Positions 52,921-64,000 of a DNA stretch of 64,000 nucleotides are shown piece by piece. A model generated the notes under the pieces. The model saw only the letters and a list, made by a program, of their open reading frames with translations, did not search any database and was not told where the DNA came from. Origin of the DNA: Capitulum mitella (lineage: Eukaryota; Arthropoda; Thecostraca; Pollicipedomorpha; Pollicipedidae); contig CP099842.1 in NCBI GenBank assembly GCA_030062745.1, positions 32,359,695 to 32,423,694 of the forward strand. The letters are read 5' to 3'. The position numbers and the translations under genes are program-made. Position 1 is the first letter of the stretch. Every line of letters starts with the position of its first letter.

Positions 52921-54816
52921 TAGGGATGCACCGGCTATCAGGTCCGGCCAGATATTTGAGATTATCCGGATATTTGAGATTACTGAGGTATCCGGTATCC
53001 GGCCGGATATTTCTGTGATTCGGCCGGATATTGCCGGATATTTGGCCTTCAAGTGTACGATCGAGACGTTCTAATGTCTGCCTACAAAACCGTTTCAGGA
53101 GCAACGTGCCTTGTTATATTAGATTGCCGAAGTAACTGACAGTTCCAAACAGGGGCGGCTGATTTGAGAGACAGGGGAAGCTGCCCCCCCCCCAACTCTG
53201 TTCGAAATTTAACGTTAACCTTACGGCGTTGCATAGAAAAAAACGAGTTAGAAATCGGAACTGCCGTCCCATCTCTGGAGAGGATCCGCGGCCACTGGGT
53301 CCAAGGTCTGTCTGGAGCACTACCTTTTCGTCTTAGTTCGGAATGGTTGAGACATAATCTGCAAGGGTGGGACTCAACTTCAAAGCACTGCAGCAACAGT
53401 CAGCATATGCTCAACAGCCCATTTTGTGGTGCATCATTTTTCTGTTTTCCAAACATTTTGATCTGTCTGAAATACTCGTGTGCAAATGCATTAACCCGGC
53501 ATCGCCTGGCGTGTTTTTGTACCCGCGACTGCCTGAGGGTGTGAAAAACGGCACTCACTGCTATCTTGGGATCTAAGCGATGGATCTGAAGCGGTCTACG
53601 ACAAATCGATAGCCCTGAGTCTTGTGATTCAGAAAATACTATGTTAGCTCTGGTCACGTGACTGATAACGTCACAAGTGACGTAAACGCGCAAAACGACG
53701 TCAGTAAAACAGGCATCGTTTTGTGCATCATATCATCGGCAATAGTGGTCTTAGAGCCTTCAACTGGGTATCGAGCAAAAGGTCGCGATTTGTTGCATCA
53801 GAAGCATGCCAAAGTGTTAAGAAATGCCAGGTCAAGGTTAGCCTTGGTCAAGTGAAATATCGGTTTCACTTTAGATGCGACAGATTGATACCTACTGTCA
53901 GGCGTTTTAATCCACGTAACAAAAACGACGGAAGTGAAACCTTCTGGTGACCAGTTTTGGATTACTTGACTTTCATCCGGTTAAGGTCAGTCTAGGTCAG
54001 GTCTGTTGCATTACTCTTCCCGCCAAAGAGTAATAATTACTCGCTGGGATTCTTGATGGCGTCAGGCACAGAACTGAGATGACATCTCGTGATAATTAAA
54101 TCTGCTCTGTGTGCTCTTGATCGGGCCAAGGTCAAGCCAGGCTAGGACAGATAGTCATCTTCCTTCTTCTAACCAAGAACAGTAATTGCTCTCTGCTGCT
54201 ACTGAACGATCTTCATTTGCTTCTGTTTTTCGTTTCTTTATTTGCCAAAGAACGACCATTTGTTTCAGTTCAATGTTGTATTTCATTTCGTTTTGACGTC
54301 TATCTATGACGTGACCTGACACTGACATTGACACCTCACGTCGCATTTGGTGAACCTTACTAATAGGCGCATATAGATTTGCTTGTCTGGTCTGAATGAT
54401 CGGGGAGGTCAGCGGCAGCTACTTTAATCACCCACAGTGCATATCAGTTCAACTGTCATCATGCATGTGACCTGGCATGACCTCTAACGTTGATGTGTGA
54501 CGGTCGTATATTCTTTTGGGGATCGTGTCCTGTGTAAATCCAAACAAATGATGATTTTGCGAGAAACAAATTTTGCGAGAATTATCAAAAAAAAAAAAAC
54601 GAAGCATGTTCCCACCACCGCCAGAAAAGGCGAACACATACATGCAAGAGTCCACTTGTGATGTCATATCCCCATGACTTGGCTGGCATGAAAACGGTTT
54701 AATGTCAAAATATGCAGAATTAATTGACGAACAGATACCGAAAATGTGGTCGGGTTAACTCAAACTCTAACTCTAATCCGGCCGGATCACAAAAATCCCC
54801 ATCCGGTGCATCCCTA
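52921..54816. mobile_element. hAT-like non-autonomous element (1,896 bp) inside the minisatellite
   Basis: A perfect 14-bp inverted terminal repeat, TAGGGATGCACCGG at 52,921-52,934 and CCGGTGCATCCCTA at 54,803-54,816. Abutting 8-bp target duplications are CTGTAGGG (52,913-52,920) and TTGTAGGG (54,817-54,824), differing at one base. Subterminal CCGGATATTTG / CCGGCCGGAT repeats lie inside both ends. An 8-bp duplication and TAGGGATGCACCG-type ends are typical of hAT. I recognise no transposase frame; the interior has several AGGTCA half-sites (53,828-54,136). Confidence 0.85.
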
Positions 54817-54824
54817 TTGTAGGG

Positions 54825-55060
54825 CCCCCTGCCAGCCTTCGGAGGGCCCCTGCTAGCCTCTAGACGGATCCCCTACTGTTCTATGGGGCCTTGCCGGCCG
54901 GAAGGGGCCTCTCTGCTTGCCTGTAGTTTGCCCCTGTTAGCACGAAGGGGCCTCTGCTGACATCCAGGGGCCCTTGCCGCCACCTGTAGGTCCCCTGTCG
55001 GCCTGTGGAGGGGCTCCCTTACGGCCTGTGGAGGAGCCCTTGACAGCTAACGATGTCACG
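54825..55060. repeat. GGGCCCC minisatellite, array 2 right part
   Basis: Resumes with the same unit type (GGGCCCCCTGCCAGCCTTCGGA, CCCTTGCCGCCACCTGTAGG) directly after the hAT-like element's target duplication, showing that one array was split. Confidence 0.8.
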
Positions 55061-58000
55061 GATTTGGTTTTCCAAAAATAACTATGGGTGCCCAAACACA
55101 TATAACATTTTGTACATCTGAAAAAGGAAAATTTTGCTCTCGGCTCCACGACTCATATGTGTATGAGACCGTTCAAATAACTTTCTTTGTTGTTTTCTTT
55201 GTTGTTTCTTTGTCTGATGAGCTTTCCATCCATGAGGGCCTCTAGCTCCTGTACCAACTTTGTAGGGGATAGAGGCGGGCGGGACAGCCCGGCTTGGTGC
55301 ACCTTTGGTAATGTATTTGCTCTCGCATACCCTCTCCCCTCTCAAAAGAAACCATTTTCTAAAATATGCTCCGCATATTTTAGAAAATCGTTGATAACAT
55401 TCTACGTTGTGGGTACTCAGGTGCACCCACAATCTGCGTTGTAGGTGCCAGTTCCAACTTTGTGGGTGCCGGGACACACACAAATAAATAATAAACAGCA
55501 CTCTTGGCAGTGGCAGCCCCTGTGAAAATTGTTTTGGGTGCGATCATCGACAATCTGCGAAGTACCAGATGGTTGCAACTAATGAGATTTAAAAACGTCA
55601 AGCATCCACTGCCGTAAAATTTTCACTGGCCGTTATTATTCAGGGGTCCACTCACAGGATAAGGGTTCACCATTGGTCAAGCACCCCCAAAATTTGGGGC
55701 TGGCTGTGCTCCTGCTGCGAGCCCCCTGGTAAAATGTTTTTTGTCCAGGGAGCCCACATGGAGTGAGGGACCCACCGCTGGGCGAGGACCCCCCACATTT
55801 TTGGCTGGCTGTGCCTCTGCCGGAATAAAGGGGCATTGTATGAAGCCCCATTACCAAGATGATAAAAGCAATATACAGAACATTCAGGAGAGATTCACCT
55901 ATCTCATCCTCAAAGTGTCTTAACAATCATATGACGAGTAACTGCAGCAGCTACGCCAACCCTCCGTGTGGCATGGCCGGACAGATGCCAGAGAGACATA
56001 ATTCAGCCTTTCAAGATAATCAAGGCAGTGGAACAGGTGGCAGGTGATCAGCTTGTCTGGACAGCATCCATTTCACAGACCAAAAGGCATTCACATAAAT
56101 TTGACAACTCTCAGTCAAGACTGAAACCGTGAAAATGTTTTTTTTTCAGTATCAGCTAGAATTATTTTGGAACCCACATAGGCAACACACTGTAGATACC
56201 ATCAGGGTCGGTAATTTAAAAGAGTATGGACACACACGAGCAGCACATCTGAAAATGACCTGAATGGAAGGGAGGGATAAAGTTACCCCTCCAGGTCAAA
56301 AATCCAGTGGGTGGGAACTTGGAGTAATAGACACCCACTTTGAAGTTTTAAGGTATCTTTACATTAAGCCTATGGCAGTGACTAAAGAGAAGTTGTGTGA
56401 AAATCCTGTTCAGACCCCAATAATTTTCTGAAATTTTCAGCCATGGCACTCATACAAAGCAAGATCAAGATATTATGCAAGAGCCGGAAGTCACAGGACA
56501 GCATACAGGCTTGCCACTGGCAGAAGAATACATGCCCACCATAACTGACTCATAGTGAATTTTGACACACCACTTAATATGTCAAAGTTCGACACGATTA
56601 ACTTTTCAGTAGTTTGAACATATAAGATACATCATCTGTTAGGCAGTTTAGGACGCCTAACGCCTAACATGTGACGCCAGGTTTTATTTTTGATGAGCAT
56701 CACATACAAAATTTAAGTGATGACTAATAGAGTTCATGGCAGTTTAGATGATAGGTCTTGGGGCAGCATGAAGACTCGGGCCCACAACTCGGCCAAGCCA
56801 CAACCTTTGACTGTGAGGAGGTTCCATCACGCTAACAAGGACCCAGTGCTGATGTTTGTTTGTTCTGAGTTACGACGCACAGCCTCTTGAGCCTACGCGT
56901 ACGTGTCTTGAGTCAAGTCTTGTGTTTCTTTAGCCCTCAGTCAGTCAGTCAGTCAGTCAGTGCGATTACCCATGCCTATAAGAACTTTTTATGACCACTA
57001 TGGACTGTATGAAAAGTTCTGATATTGCAGTTACAATTCAAAGATTCCAGATCGGTGTAATTTAATATACTAAATCAATGGCGTACATGTGTCTGCGTGT
57101 ACGGAATTTTAGCCGGAAGCACAGCACAGACGGCTGCAACGATGACAGCAAAATTTCCACACACGACAGTTTCAGCCTTGGTGATGATCCACGGCATACC
57201 TTCATGCTGCTTCAACGCCGTCACGGCAAGCGTGAGAAGGGGGCGCGTTTTCGAGCTTCCATCAACGGAGAAACCAATGGTATTTCGCCAAAGCTTGAAA
57301 AACACAGAAGAACAAAGCACTAGCTCAGACAGGGATGGATTTATGATTCCCTTTGTCGTGAGATATATCATTCACCCAATAACCCGGGTGAAGCCAATTA
57401 ATCCGAACAGTTTCAAAGGTAGAACTTATGAAGAAAGGGAATTCAAATGGTAGTCAGCATCAAACAAAATGCAGATTAAAGATGCCAGTTGTCACCTTAC
57501 TCAGCCCACACACCTAATTGGGCCCGCCCAGCAGTCACTTTCCTGGCTTCTGTGCACATCAAACATGAGAGGTGTTTACAGGCAAAAAGAAATGTTCTTT
57601 GCCCAAAACACCTATATTGTGAGTGTGTTTGCAGCGTGTAGGTCAAAATAATTAAATGCTGGGTTTTGGTGGAATAGTCGAGTTGGACCAGAGAAGAATG
57701 GGCCGCAACTTAGACTTCTGACACCCAGTACCAACCTGCATCTTTGAAAGCTGAAGCAAGTGGAAACAGCTTGTCTACCATTAAATTAGTAGCATGCATG
57801 TGTCTGTGTCCCCACACTTATAGCCAGATGCACAAAACTGATGATGGTTGATGATGGCAAAAAAGTTGACAAGTATACATCAGAAGGCAAGCCCATACAC
57901 AGAACACAAAAATTCACTTAGAAACCATAAGAATGACTTAAGAATCATAGGAATGTTGAAGTGGACTTCTTTCCAAGTCTATGTATCTGAGCATGCATTT

Positions 58001-59483
58001 GTATTGGTGCTGTAAATTGATTGCTGAGCACCAACACATGTCACAACAGCAAACTTAAAAGGTATTGAGTAAATGAGACAAAAATAACTGAAGGTATGCA
58101 TGCTGACAAACACTGTAAAACAAAAGAAAATGAAAAACACATGCAAAAAAGAACAAAAAAGAATACAGAACAGGATGAACCAAACAAAACAAAACTGGTG
58201 CTGCAAAAGAATCCAAGGATGACAGCCATTTAGGAGCCCATCAAGCAACAACTGTTCAAGGGGGCACCACCACCAATGAGCTGAACCACAGTCAATAGAA
58301 ACAAACAGATCCATGAATATTTAACACCTGAAACAAATAGAGCAAGCAAACAGAACATCTGATAAATGACAGACAAGACCACACAAGTTTGGACATTTTA
58401 ACAGCTAAGCCCTTCACCGCAGTCGGGCCACCCTGGCTCTTTGGGCTGCATACCATTATGCACCATAGCATTATGCCTCTCACATAGCCATGGAAAAAAA
58501 ATGTCACAATGCATAGAGTGGGCATCCAGGCAGTTGATTCACTTACTGTTTGACTTTTTTACCAGTCCAACCAAAAAACTGCTGTCCAAGTTGCTACTGC
58601 AGGTCACCATGTTATACACAAAATCTTGTGCCCTGTACCTTGTAGCTTGGGTTAATCAAAATTTAGCAGGCTTCAAAGCCTGCAGGGCTCAATCTCATGG
58701 ACCTTGGGGCATATGTGTCACTGCTAATCTGGGACAACATACATCATGTTCTCCCACTGCTTGTCAAGTCATGCCCTGAACTGATTGATGGAATCAGCAC
58801 CCACTACTGCAGTAGGGAGGGCATTCCAGCTGTTAAAGACACATATAAATCAACTCAGAGCTGCAACATGACTTGACACAAGTTACCAAGTATCATTAAG
58901 TATTCCAACTAAATATAAAATGATATATTTTAAAGGGAACAATGCCAATGTATGCTCCCAGCATTCAGTGCTCCATATCCAGTAATCAACAATGCTGATC
59001 TGACAAATGATACAAATGACCAGGATGAAAAATGGCAGAAAAAATCCTAGCAGCCTGTGGAAATGCAGGCTATTACAAAGTCAGACATGGCAGCATACAT
59101 GATTTCAACTAAGGGCTGAGCAAAATTCTCCTCAGATGTCAGAATCACAAATTTTGAAAAAGAAACAGAGATACAAAACAAGACAAAAATGGCCATTACC
59201 CAGTTCAACATTGATCATGATTCATGAACTTGAATGTCATACCACAATTAAGTTGACCTTGACAAAAAAACTTTTTGACATTTGACCTACCATTGGGAGC
59301 TTCAGTTGCCATTTGGCTAGACTGAAGATAATCATGTATGCAAATTAAAATATTTGTATCTATTTCCATCTGCTGGATTTCACAATAGCTTTACATCTGC
59401 TTTTTGCAGACTTCAAAGGTAGTCCATCAAATCCACGCAAACCGGGCACAACCCTGTACAACGTTGGAAAAGTTTTTTTAGCA
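55061..59483. other. Non-coding, AT-rich from about 55.9 kb
   Basis: Decayed hAT-like ends (TGGCTGTGCTCCTG near 55,700 and TGGCTGTGCCTCTG near 55,820) lie at the left. There is an AGTC microsatellite at 56,937-56,961. A minus-strand frame at 57,371-57,075 is open for 98 codons but shows no domain that I recognise. Nothing else is identified. Confidence 0.4.
56937..56961. repeat. (AGTC)n microsatellite
   Basis: Six perfect tetranucleotide copies. Confidence 0.9.
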
Positions 59484-59487
59484 TTAA

Positions 59488-61432
59488 CCCGTCCCCGACT
59501 GGGGGGGCAGTTGACTGCCCCCCCCCCCCGAGGTTTTTCTGGGATTGCGAGAGAACGAACAAACACAGAGACACAAAGCTTTGTGTACCTTTTGCTTCAT
59601 CAATTTTGCATCTCGTGCCAAAATTTTGACCTCAGGTCACGTCAGGTCAAACAAACCTATGTCAAGAAAAGTTGAGCGCCCTGTAACTTTTTCGCAAAAC
59701 AATATATCTCAATAATACTTTCGGGGATTAGTGATCGTGGATGCAACAAACCTCAGATTTTTCGGAATTTTCCCGGTCATTGAACTAAGGTCAAGCCCAT
59801 TTTTACGACATGTCGTCGTTTTTCGGAAAGTGACGGAATATTTCATAACATTTTTAGTGTGGAGTCAAGCAGACATCTAGTTACCGTCATTGGGCAAAGT
59901 ATCAATGACTTCCAGACATTGACCTGAGGTCAGGTCACGAATAACTGTAGTAAGCCAAAATGTACCACCGTCAAAATCGGCGATGAATTGCTCAGAATGG
60001 GTAGAAAATGACAGAACTAGCTTGCACAGACCTAAGTAATACCAGGAACCTCCAAAAGTTTGAAAAAAACGCATATTTTGGAAATAAACAGGCTCTCGCG
60101 AATAAAGCTCCGCCAATTGTGTTGATTGGTAACTAATGAATTTTTCCAAAATTTAAGCATGAAAAACCATCACAAGAACCACTAAGATCAAAAAAATTTA
60201 CATAGATCGTCCTTTTTCGCGAAAATAAAGGAACGCTAAAATTCGTTCCCGTCAATTTGTGACCGAATACGGCAGCAGCGCACGCCTACAGCTGACGTGA
60301 AAATTGCCGTGTTTTTAACTCAACGTTTCGGCGTATATATTGAACAAATCTGGGGACTTTTACTTGTGCGCTGGTGCCTTTACCTATGCGTTTTTAGTCA
60401 CAGCCCTTGAGATTCAGACCATTTCTCGGTCTCATGCAGTCGGCTATGAGAAAATATTGTAAAAAGGGGGTGGGGTCCTTCCGGACTCGGTCCTTACCAC
60501 GACACCAAACAGCGCTTCGCACCGCCCAGCGCCTTCCACCCTCTCCACCGTGAGTCGTCGGCCGAACTTGTCACGGGGAGCCAAAAGCACCGGTATCGCC
60601 GTTTCGCTCGCCTGCCACACGGTCGTTACGTGCGACCCGGAACACACGTATGTGTTGCGCTCACCGCAGAGTAGTCCCGGCACCCCGCACTAGGAGAAAG
60701 ATAGTTGATCTCCAGTATCCCATGTATTCACTAATCACGAGTTACGGCTACAGAATCGTACGGTCAATCCTAACATTCAGCGTGACACATTCGATACAAA
60801 CACACTCACAATCACAGCGCCTACATTTACGCAGGGGATACCCCAACCCCAGAATCTCGAGACCCCCTTTGGCCCGACACCCACATGACCTACCCCAAAG
60901 AAGCCACGGTGCGGAGTGCCCCGAAAGCCGGGCCTTCGCGGCCCACATCGCGCGCGCAACGGGATGGGTCGTTCACCCCTTTGACGCACGTGCCTAACCC
61001 GGCAGCAGCCTCCTAGGCACCTGATGCAGCGCCCACCGCCGTCTAGCGCCCATGCGCGGCTCCACCGCCAGGGTACAACCCGACGGCCGAGACGACCACC
61101 GCCTGGCGACGAGCGCTTAAATCAGGCACCCTTGGTGCTGGTCATGCGCAAAAGGTGGCGCCCGCTTCCACCGCGTGGCCCGCACAATGCCGACTGCAGT
61201 GCGACCCCGCGCCGTGGTGGGCGAAACATTTTACAATATCTATAGGGCGTAAACTGCTTACATGTCATCTAAAACTAAAAATGAGACCAGCTTCGAGCTC
61301 TATTCGTCACAAGCTTTCCAACGGTATGCTTATTTTTATCGTGCGACCAACCGTTCGTGAGTTAGAGGGGGGGTGGCCAACTGCCCCCCCTCAGTCGCCC
61401 ATGTTCGAAACCGACCGACGGTCGTGCGCGGA
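59488..61432. mobile_element. TTAA-flanked element B2, split by an insertion
   Basis: Flanked by TTAA at 59,484-59,487 and 61,433-61,436. The left end is CCCGTCCCCGACTGGGGGGG and the right end is the reverse complement of TCCGCGCACGACCGTCGGTC, each matching the opposite end of B1. The interior matches B1 in opposite orientation, including ATCTAGTTACCGTCATTGGGC and TGACCTGAGGTCAGGTCA (59,921-59,938). It is about 1.17 kb once the 778-bp insertion is removed. No transposase. Confidence 0.7.
60458..61235. mobile_element. GC-rich insertion inside B2 (778 bp)
   Basis: The ends TGTAAAA and TTTTACA are 7-bp inverted repeats flanked by ATAT on both sides (60,454-60,457 and 61,236-61,239). Comparison with B1, which lacks it, shows clean continuity (GAGAAAA...TATAGG). 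It is distinctly GC-rich. A minus-strand open frame at its left end shows no recognised domain. The class is unknown. Confidence 0.65.
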
Positions 61433-61436
61433 TTAA

Positions 61437-62546
61437 GAACCCCAGAAGATGTGCTCAAAAAACATTCCATACTCCAAAACTTTGATCTTGTGCCTCTACC
61501 AAAAAGCTACACTATAGTCATGTTGATAAATCCTGTCTACCCAAAGAAATAACTGCCTCCATTCCGGGATCTGTATCATAACCCCTAATCTTCATGACCC
61601 AGGGACGGCGGATTGCATTTTCGACTGGGGGGGGGCAAGCTCTATCGGATCAAAAGCCGACCTCGTTCAGGTTACCTTCATCCCCCTCCGGGAAACATAA
61701 CTGAGTTTCGTTCTTTTTGCTATCGCACAGTTTTTCCTTAAATAAACAATTTTTGCCCAGGTTTGACGCTAGTGTACACTTCTCTTCTCTAAAATGTGTA
61801 GATTTTTCTATTCAGGTCTGTACCCATTGCCATTTTTCAGGCCTCAGGTCTTTGCCCTTGAGCATCCATCTCCATAATGGCGTATGATGCAAACTTCTGC
61901 GTCTTATGTTGTTTGCGCTTACATCACGAATTTGACATTTTTATAAAGTACATTTTTAAACGGCTGAAAAACAGTTTCCTCCCACAGCACTAAATCATAA
62001 CTTGAAGCTCAGTAACAAAGCTCTTGCAGACTATCACGCGAGAACGAAATCATTACCTCAAGCACTAACCAAAGCAGCTTTGCCTGTCCCCGACACACAC
62101 AATGTATTAATGCCAGCACCAAACCTCTGCCATAATGGACCAGGGGCGTAACCAGGATTCCGCCCAGGGGGGCCAAATCGGACCAAGGAGGCTCTCGTAA
62201 TAATGGGAGCCCTCGCCAAGGGCGGATCCAGGATTTCGCCACGGCGGGGGGATGGGGGTGGAAGCGAATGGTCAGCGCAGGGCCCCCATTTTTTGCCCTT
62301 CAGATATGAAAAATGATGTAATTTTGCTTTTTACGGTATAAAATAGCCGAAAAACATCAAACGCGTCATCTTATTTCAGAAAATTCTGCGTTTTGTTTCC
62401 GAACAAAGTGGCCGGAATGTGACAAAAACGACGATATTTTAGGCGGTTCCGTCTCTCCCTTCATTTGAAATGTCGTGTCTGTACCTGGTCCAGGAGCCCG
62501 TCTGTCCCCGCCCCATCCCGTTGCTTGTGGCATTGTTTTGGTGTTG
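61437..62546. other. Non-coding with hAT-like end fragments
   Basis: CAGGGGCGTAACCAGGATT near 62,143 and AGGGCGGATCCAGGATTTCGCC near 62,219 resemble hAT-type ends but no matched pair or duplication was found. No gene seen. Confidence 0.4.
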
Positions 62547-62580
62547 GTTAGTTTAGTTTAGTTTAGTTTAGTTTAGTTTA
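62547..62580. repeat. (TTAGT)n microsatellite
   Basis: About seven copies of a 5-base unit. It is not the TTAGG telomere repeat of arthropods. Confidence 0.9.
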
Positions 62581-62609
62581 TGTCAGCTTAGTTTATGTTT
62601 CCTCTTGCA

Positions 62610-64000
62610 GTTACAGGGGCACTTTTGGTGGTCTCGGGCCGCGTGCCGTGCCAGGAGCCTCTAGTGGTCTCAGGTTCCTTTTACACTTTCACGTGTCCTG
62701 CGGGACGTCTCAGGCGCTCCTTTGGCAGTTCCAGGGGCACCTCGGACAGTCTCAGGGGCCCATCTGGCAGTTTCAGGGACGCTTAAGCCATCTCGGATTC
62801 CCTCCTGTCGTCCCTGGGACGTTTTTGACGTTTAAGGACCCCCTCAGGCACTAAAAAGAGTTCTCTGTAAGTCTCTCTCTGTCGTGACAGGGGCGCCTCT
62901 TGCAATCGTCCAAGTCCCTTGGCCGTTTCAGGAGCAGTCTGGACGTCTCAAGGTCTAGTGGTTTCAGGGACCCCTCTGTTCGTGTCAGGGGCCCCTGTTG
63001 CCAGAGACTTCTAGTTAGAAGTCTCAGAGGTCTCTCTCCAGCAGTCTCAGTGTACCCCCCACAGTCCTGGGTACCCCTGTCATTGTCTCTGGTAAGCATT
63101 TTTACCACCCCAGGGGCCCTCTGGCAGTCACAAAAGACCTTTTGGCACTTTCAGGGATCCTGTGTAGTGCCATGAACCCTGTGAATGTTTCCGGTGGTCC
63201 CCATGGCTGTATCAGGGGTCTTACTCTGTTACATGAGGTATATCTGGCAGCTTTTTTAGGGCCCTTCTAGCTGTAACAACTTCAGCTGATTTGTTGGCAC
63301 TTCAGGGGCCTCACTGGCAGTCTCGGGGGGATCTTGCTCATACCAGGAGCCCACTTATTACATTCGGGGACCCCTGGCCGTCCAGCGCCCCAATAAAACC
63401 CACATACTGTCTCAGAGGCCCTCTTATCTTCATTGTCTGTCTGGAGCCATGCGACCTTTTTGGCAGTCTCAGGGGTCATCTGCAGTGTACATGCCCATCT
63501 TGCCATCTCAGAAACCACCTGACCTTCCCGGGGGCCACTGACAGCATCAAGAACCCCTCAAGGTTTCAAAAAGGCCAGTGTAGCCCATTTGGGGCTCCAC
63601 TCGAGGTTGAGTAGGTCACCGACGAATCCCCGTTCAGGGGGCCCCTCTGGCTGGCCAGGGTCTCCTTATACCATGCTAGGCACCCTCTAAAGTCCTTTCC
63701 ATCTCAGGTGCCTCTCTGGCAATGTTAGCAGTCTCATGGACTCTTTGCCGTGTTGGGACCCTTGCAGTCCCAGGGGCCCTCGAAGAGTTTCAAGGACCCT
63801 TCTTTCTATTTTGAGGGCCATCTCACCATATCAGGGTCTCATTAACCGTCACGGAGGCCCTCTGACTACATCAAGAACCTTCAGCTTTTCACTAACAGGG
63901 GCCCCCTAGGGACTCAGTCCTCATCTTGGCCGTCTCCGAGGTCCTATGAGCCATCTGGCGGTCTCGGGAACACTCTTTCCTTTTATTGTCACAGGGGCAA
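62610..64000. repeat. GGGGCCC minisatellite, array 3 (runs off the window)
   Basis: Irregular units of about 25-35 bases centred on CTGGCAGTCTCAGGGGCCC. Aligned with the 52-kb unit, CTGCCAGCCTGTAGGGGCCC, it shares most positions, so the arrays look related. Forward frames through it are repeat artefacts. Confidence 0.7.

Noticed and set aside
52166..53104. Minus-strand 312-codon frame, and the 218-codon plus frame at 52,267-52,923
   Set aside because: Both run through the GGGCCCC minisatellite and across a transposon boundary; repetitive peptide, no start context.
62547..62580. Telomeric repeat
   Set aside because: The unit is TTAGT, not TTAGG, and only about seven copies lie within ordinary repeat DNA.

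Overview
This looks like nuclear DNA of an arthropod, possibly a crustacean; the species is not identifiable from the window alone. The sequence has split genes with GT-AG introns, long non-coding stretches, many short transposons with terminal inverted repeats, and a TATA/TCAGT promoter. The two recognisable genes are a chitin-binding cuticle-type protein and the oxygenase ALKBH6. Most short ORFs are shadows or chance frames.

Layout. 1-4.0 kb: no gene seen. 4.03-14.72 kb (+): a split gene for a secreted, glycine-rich, resilin-like protein with one peritrophin-A (CBM14) chitin-binding domain. It has a TATA/initiator and a possible untranslated exon near 4.03-4.10 kb, a start-codon exon at 7.66-7.70 kb, a 5.66 kb intron with several CpG-rich blocks, and two large coding exons at 13.36-13.88 and 14.26-14.72 kb. 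14.7-17.56 kb: convergent intergenic DNA with a 22-bp GC-rich minisatellite. 17.56-21.1 kb (-): ALKBH6, with three well-supported coding exons and one uncertain first exon.

From about 21.4 kb to the end the window is transposon and tandem-repeat territory. It holds: two inverted 1.2-kb piggyBac-like elements with TTAA-type flanks (21.94-24.82 kb) and a third decayed copy (32.24-33.35 kb); a second TTAA-flanked family (37.37-38.59 kb and 59.49-61.43 kb, the latter split by a 778-bp insertion); a 186-bp hAT-like MITE (29.08-29.27 kb); a modular repeat array with an internal orientation switch (43.8-46.1 kb); a decayed non-LTR retrotransposon (46.9-49.97 kb); a 1,896-bp hAT-like element that split a GGGCCCC minisatellite (52.3-55.06 kb); and further GGGGCCC arrays at 34 kb and 62.6-64 kb.

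No operon or unknown multi-gene system is visible. The most interesting signals are the YGAP-repeat plus CBM14 architecture with its distant promoter, dense AGGTCA nuclear-receptor half-sites (including a DR1 kept in all three piggyBac-like copies), and the datable nesting of transposons and minisatellites.
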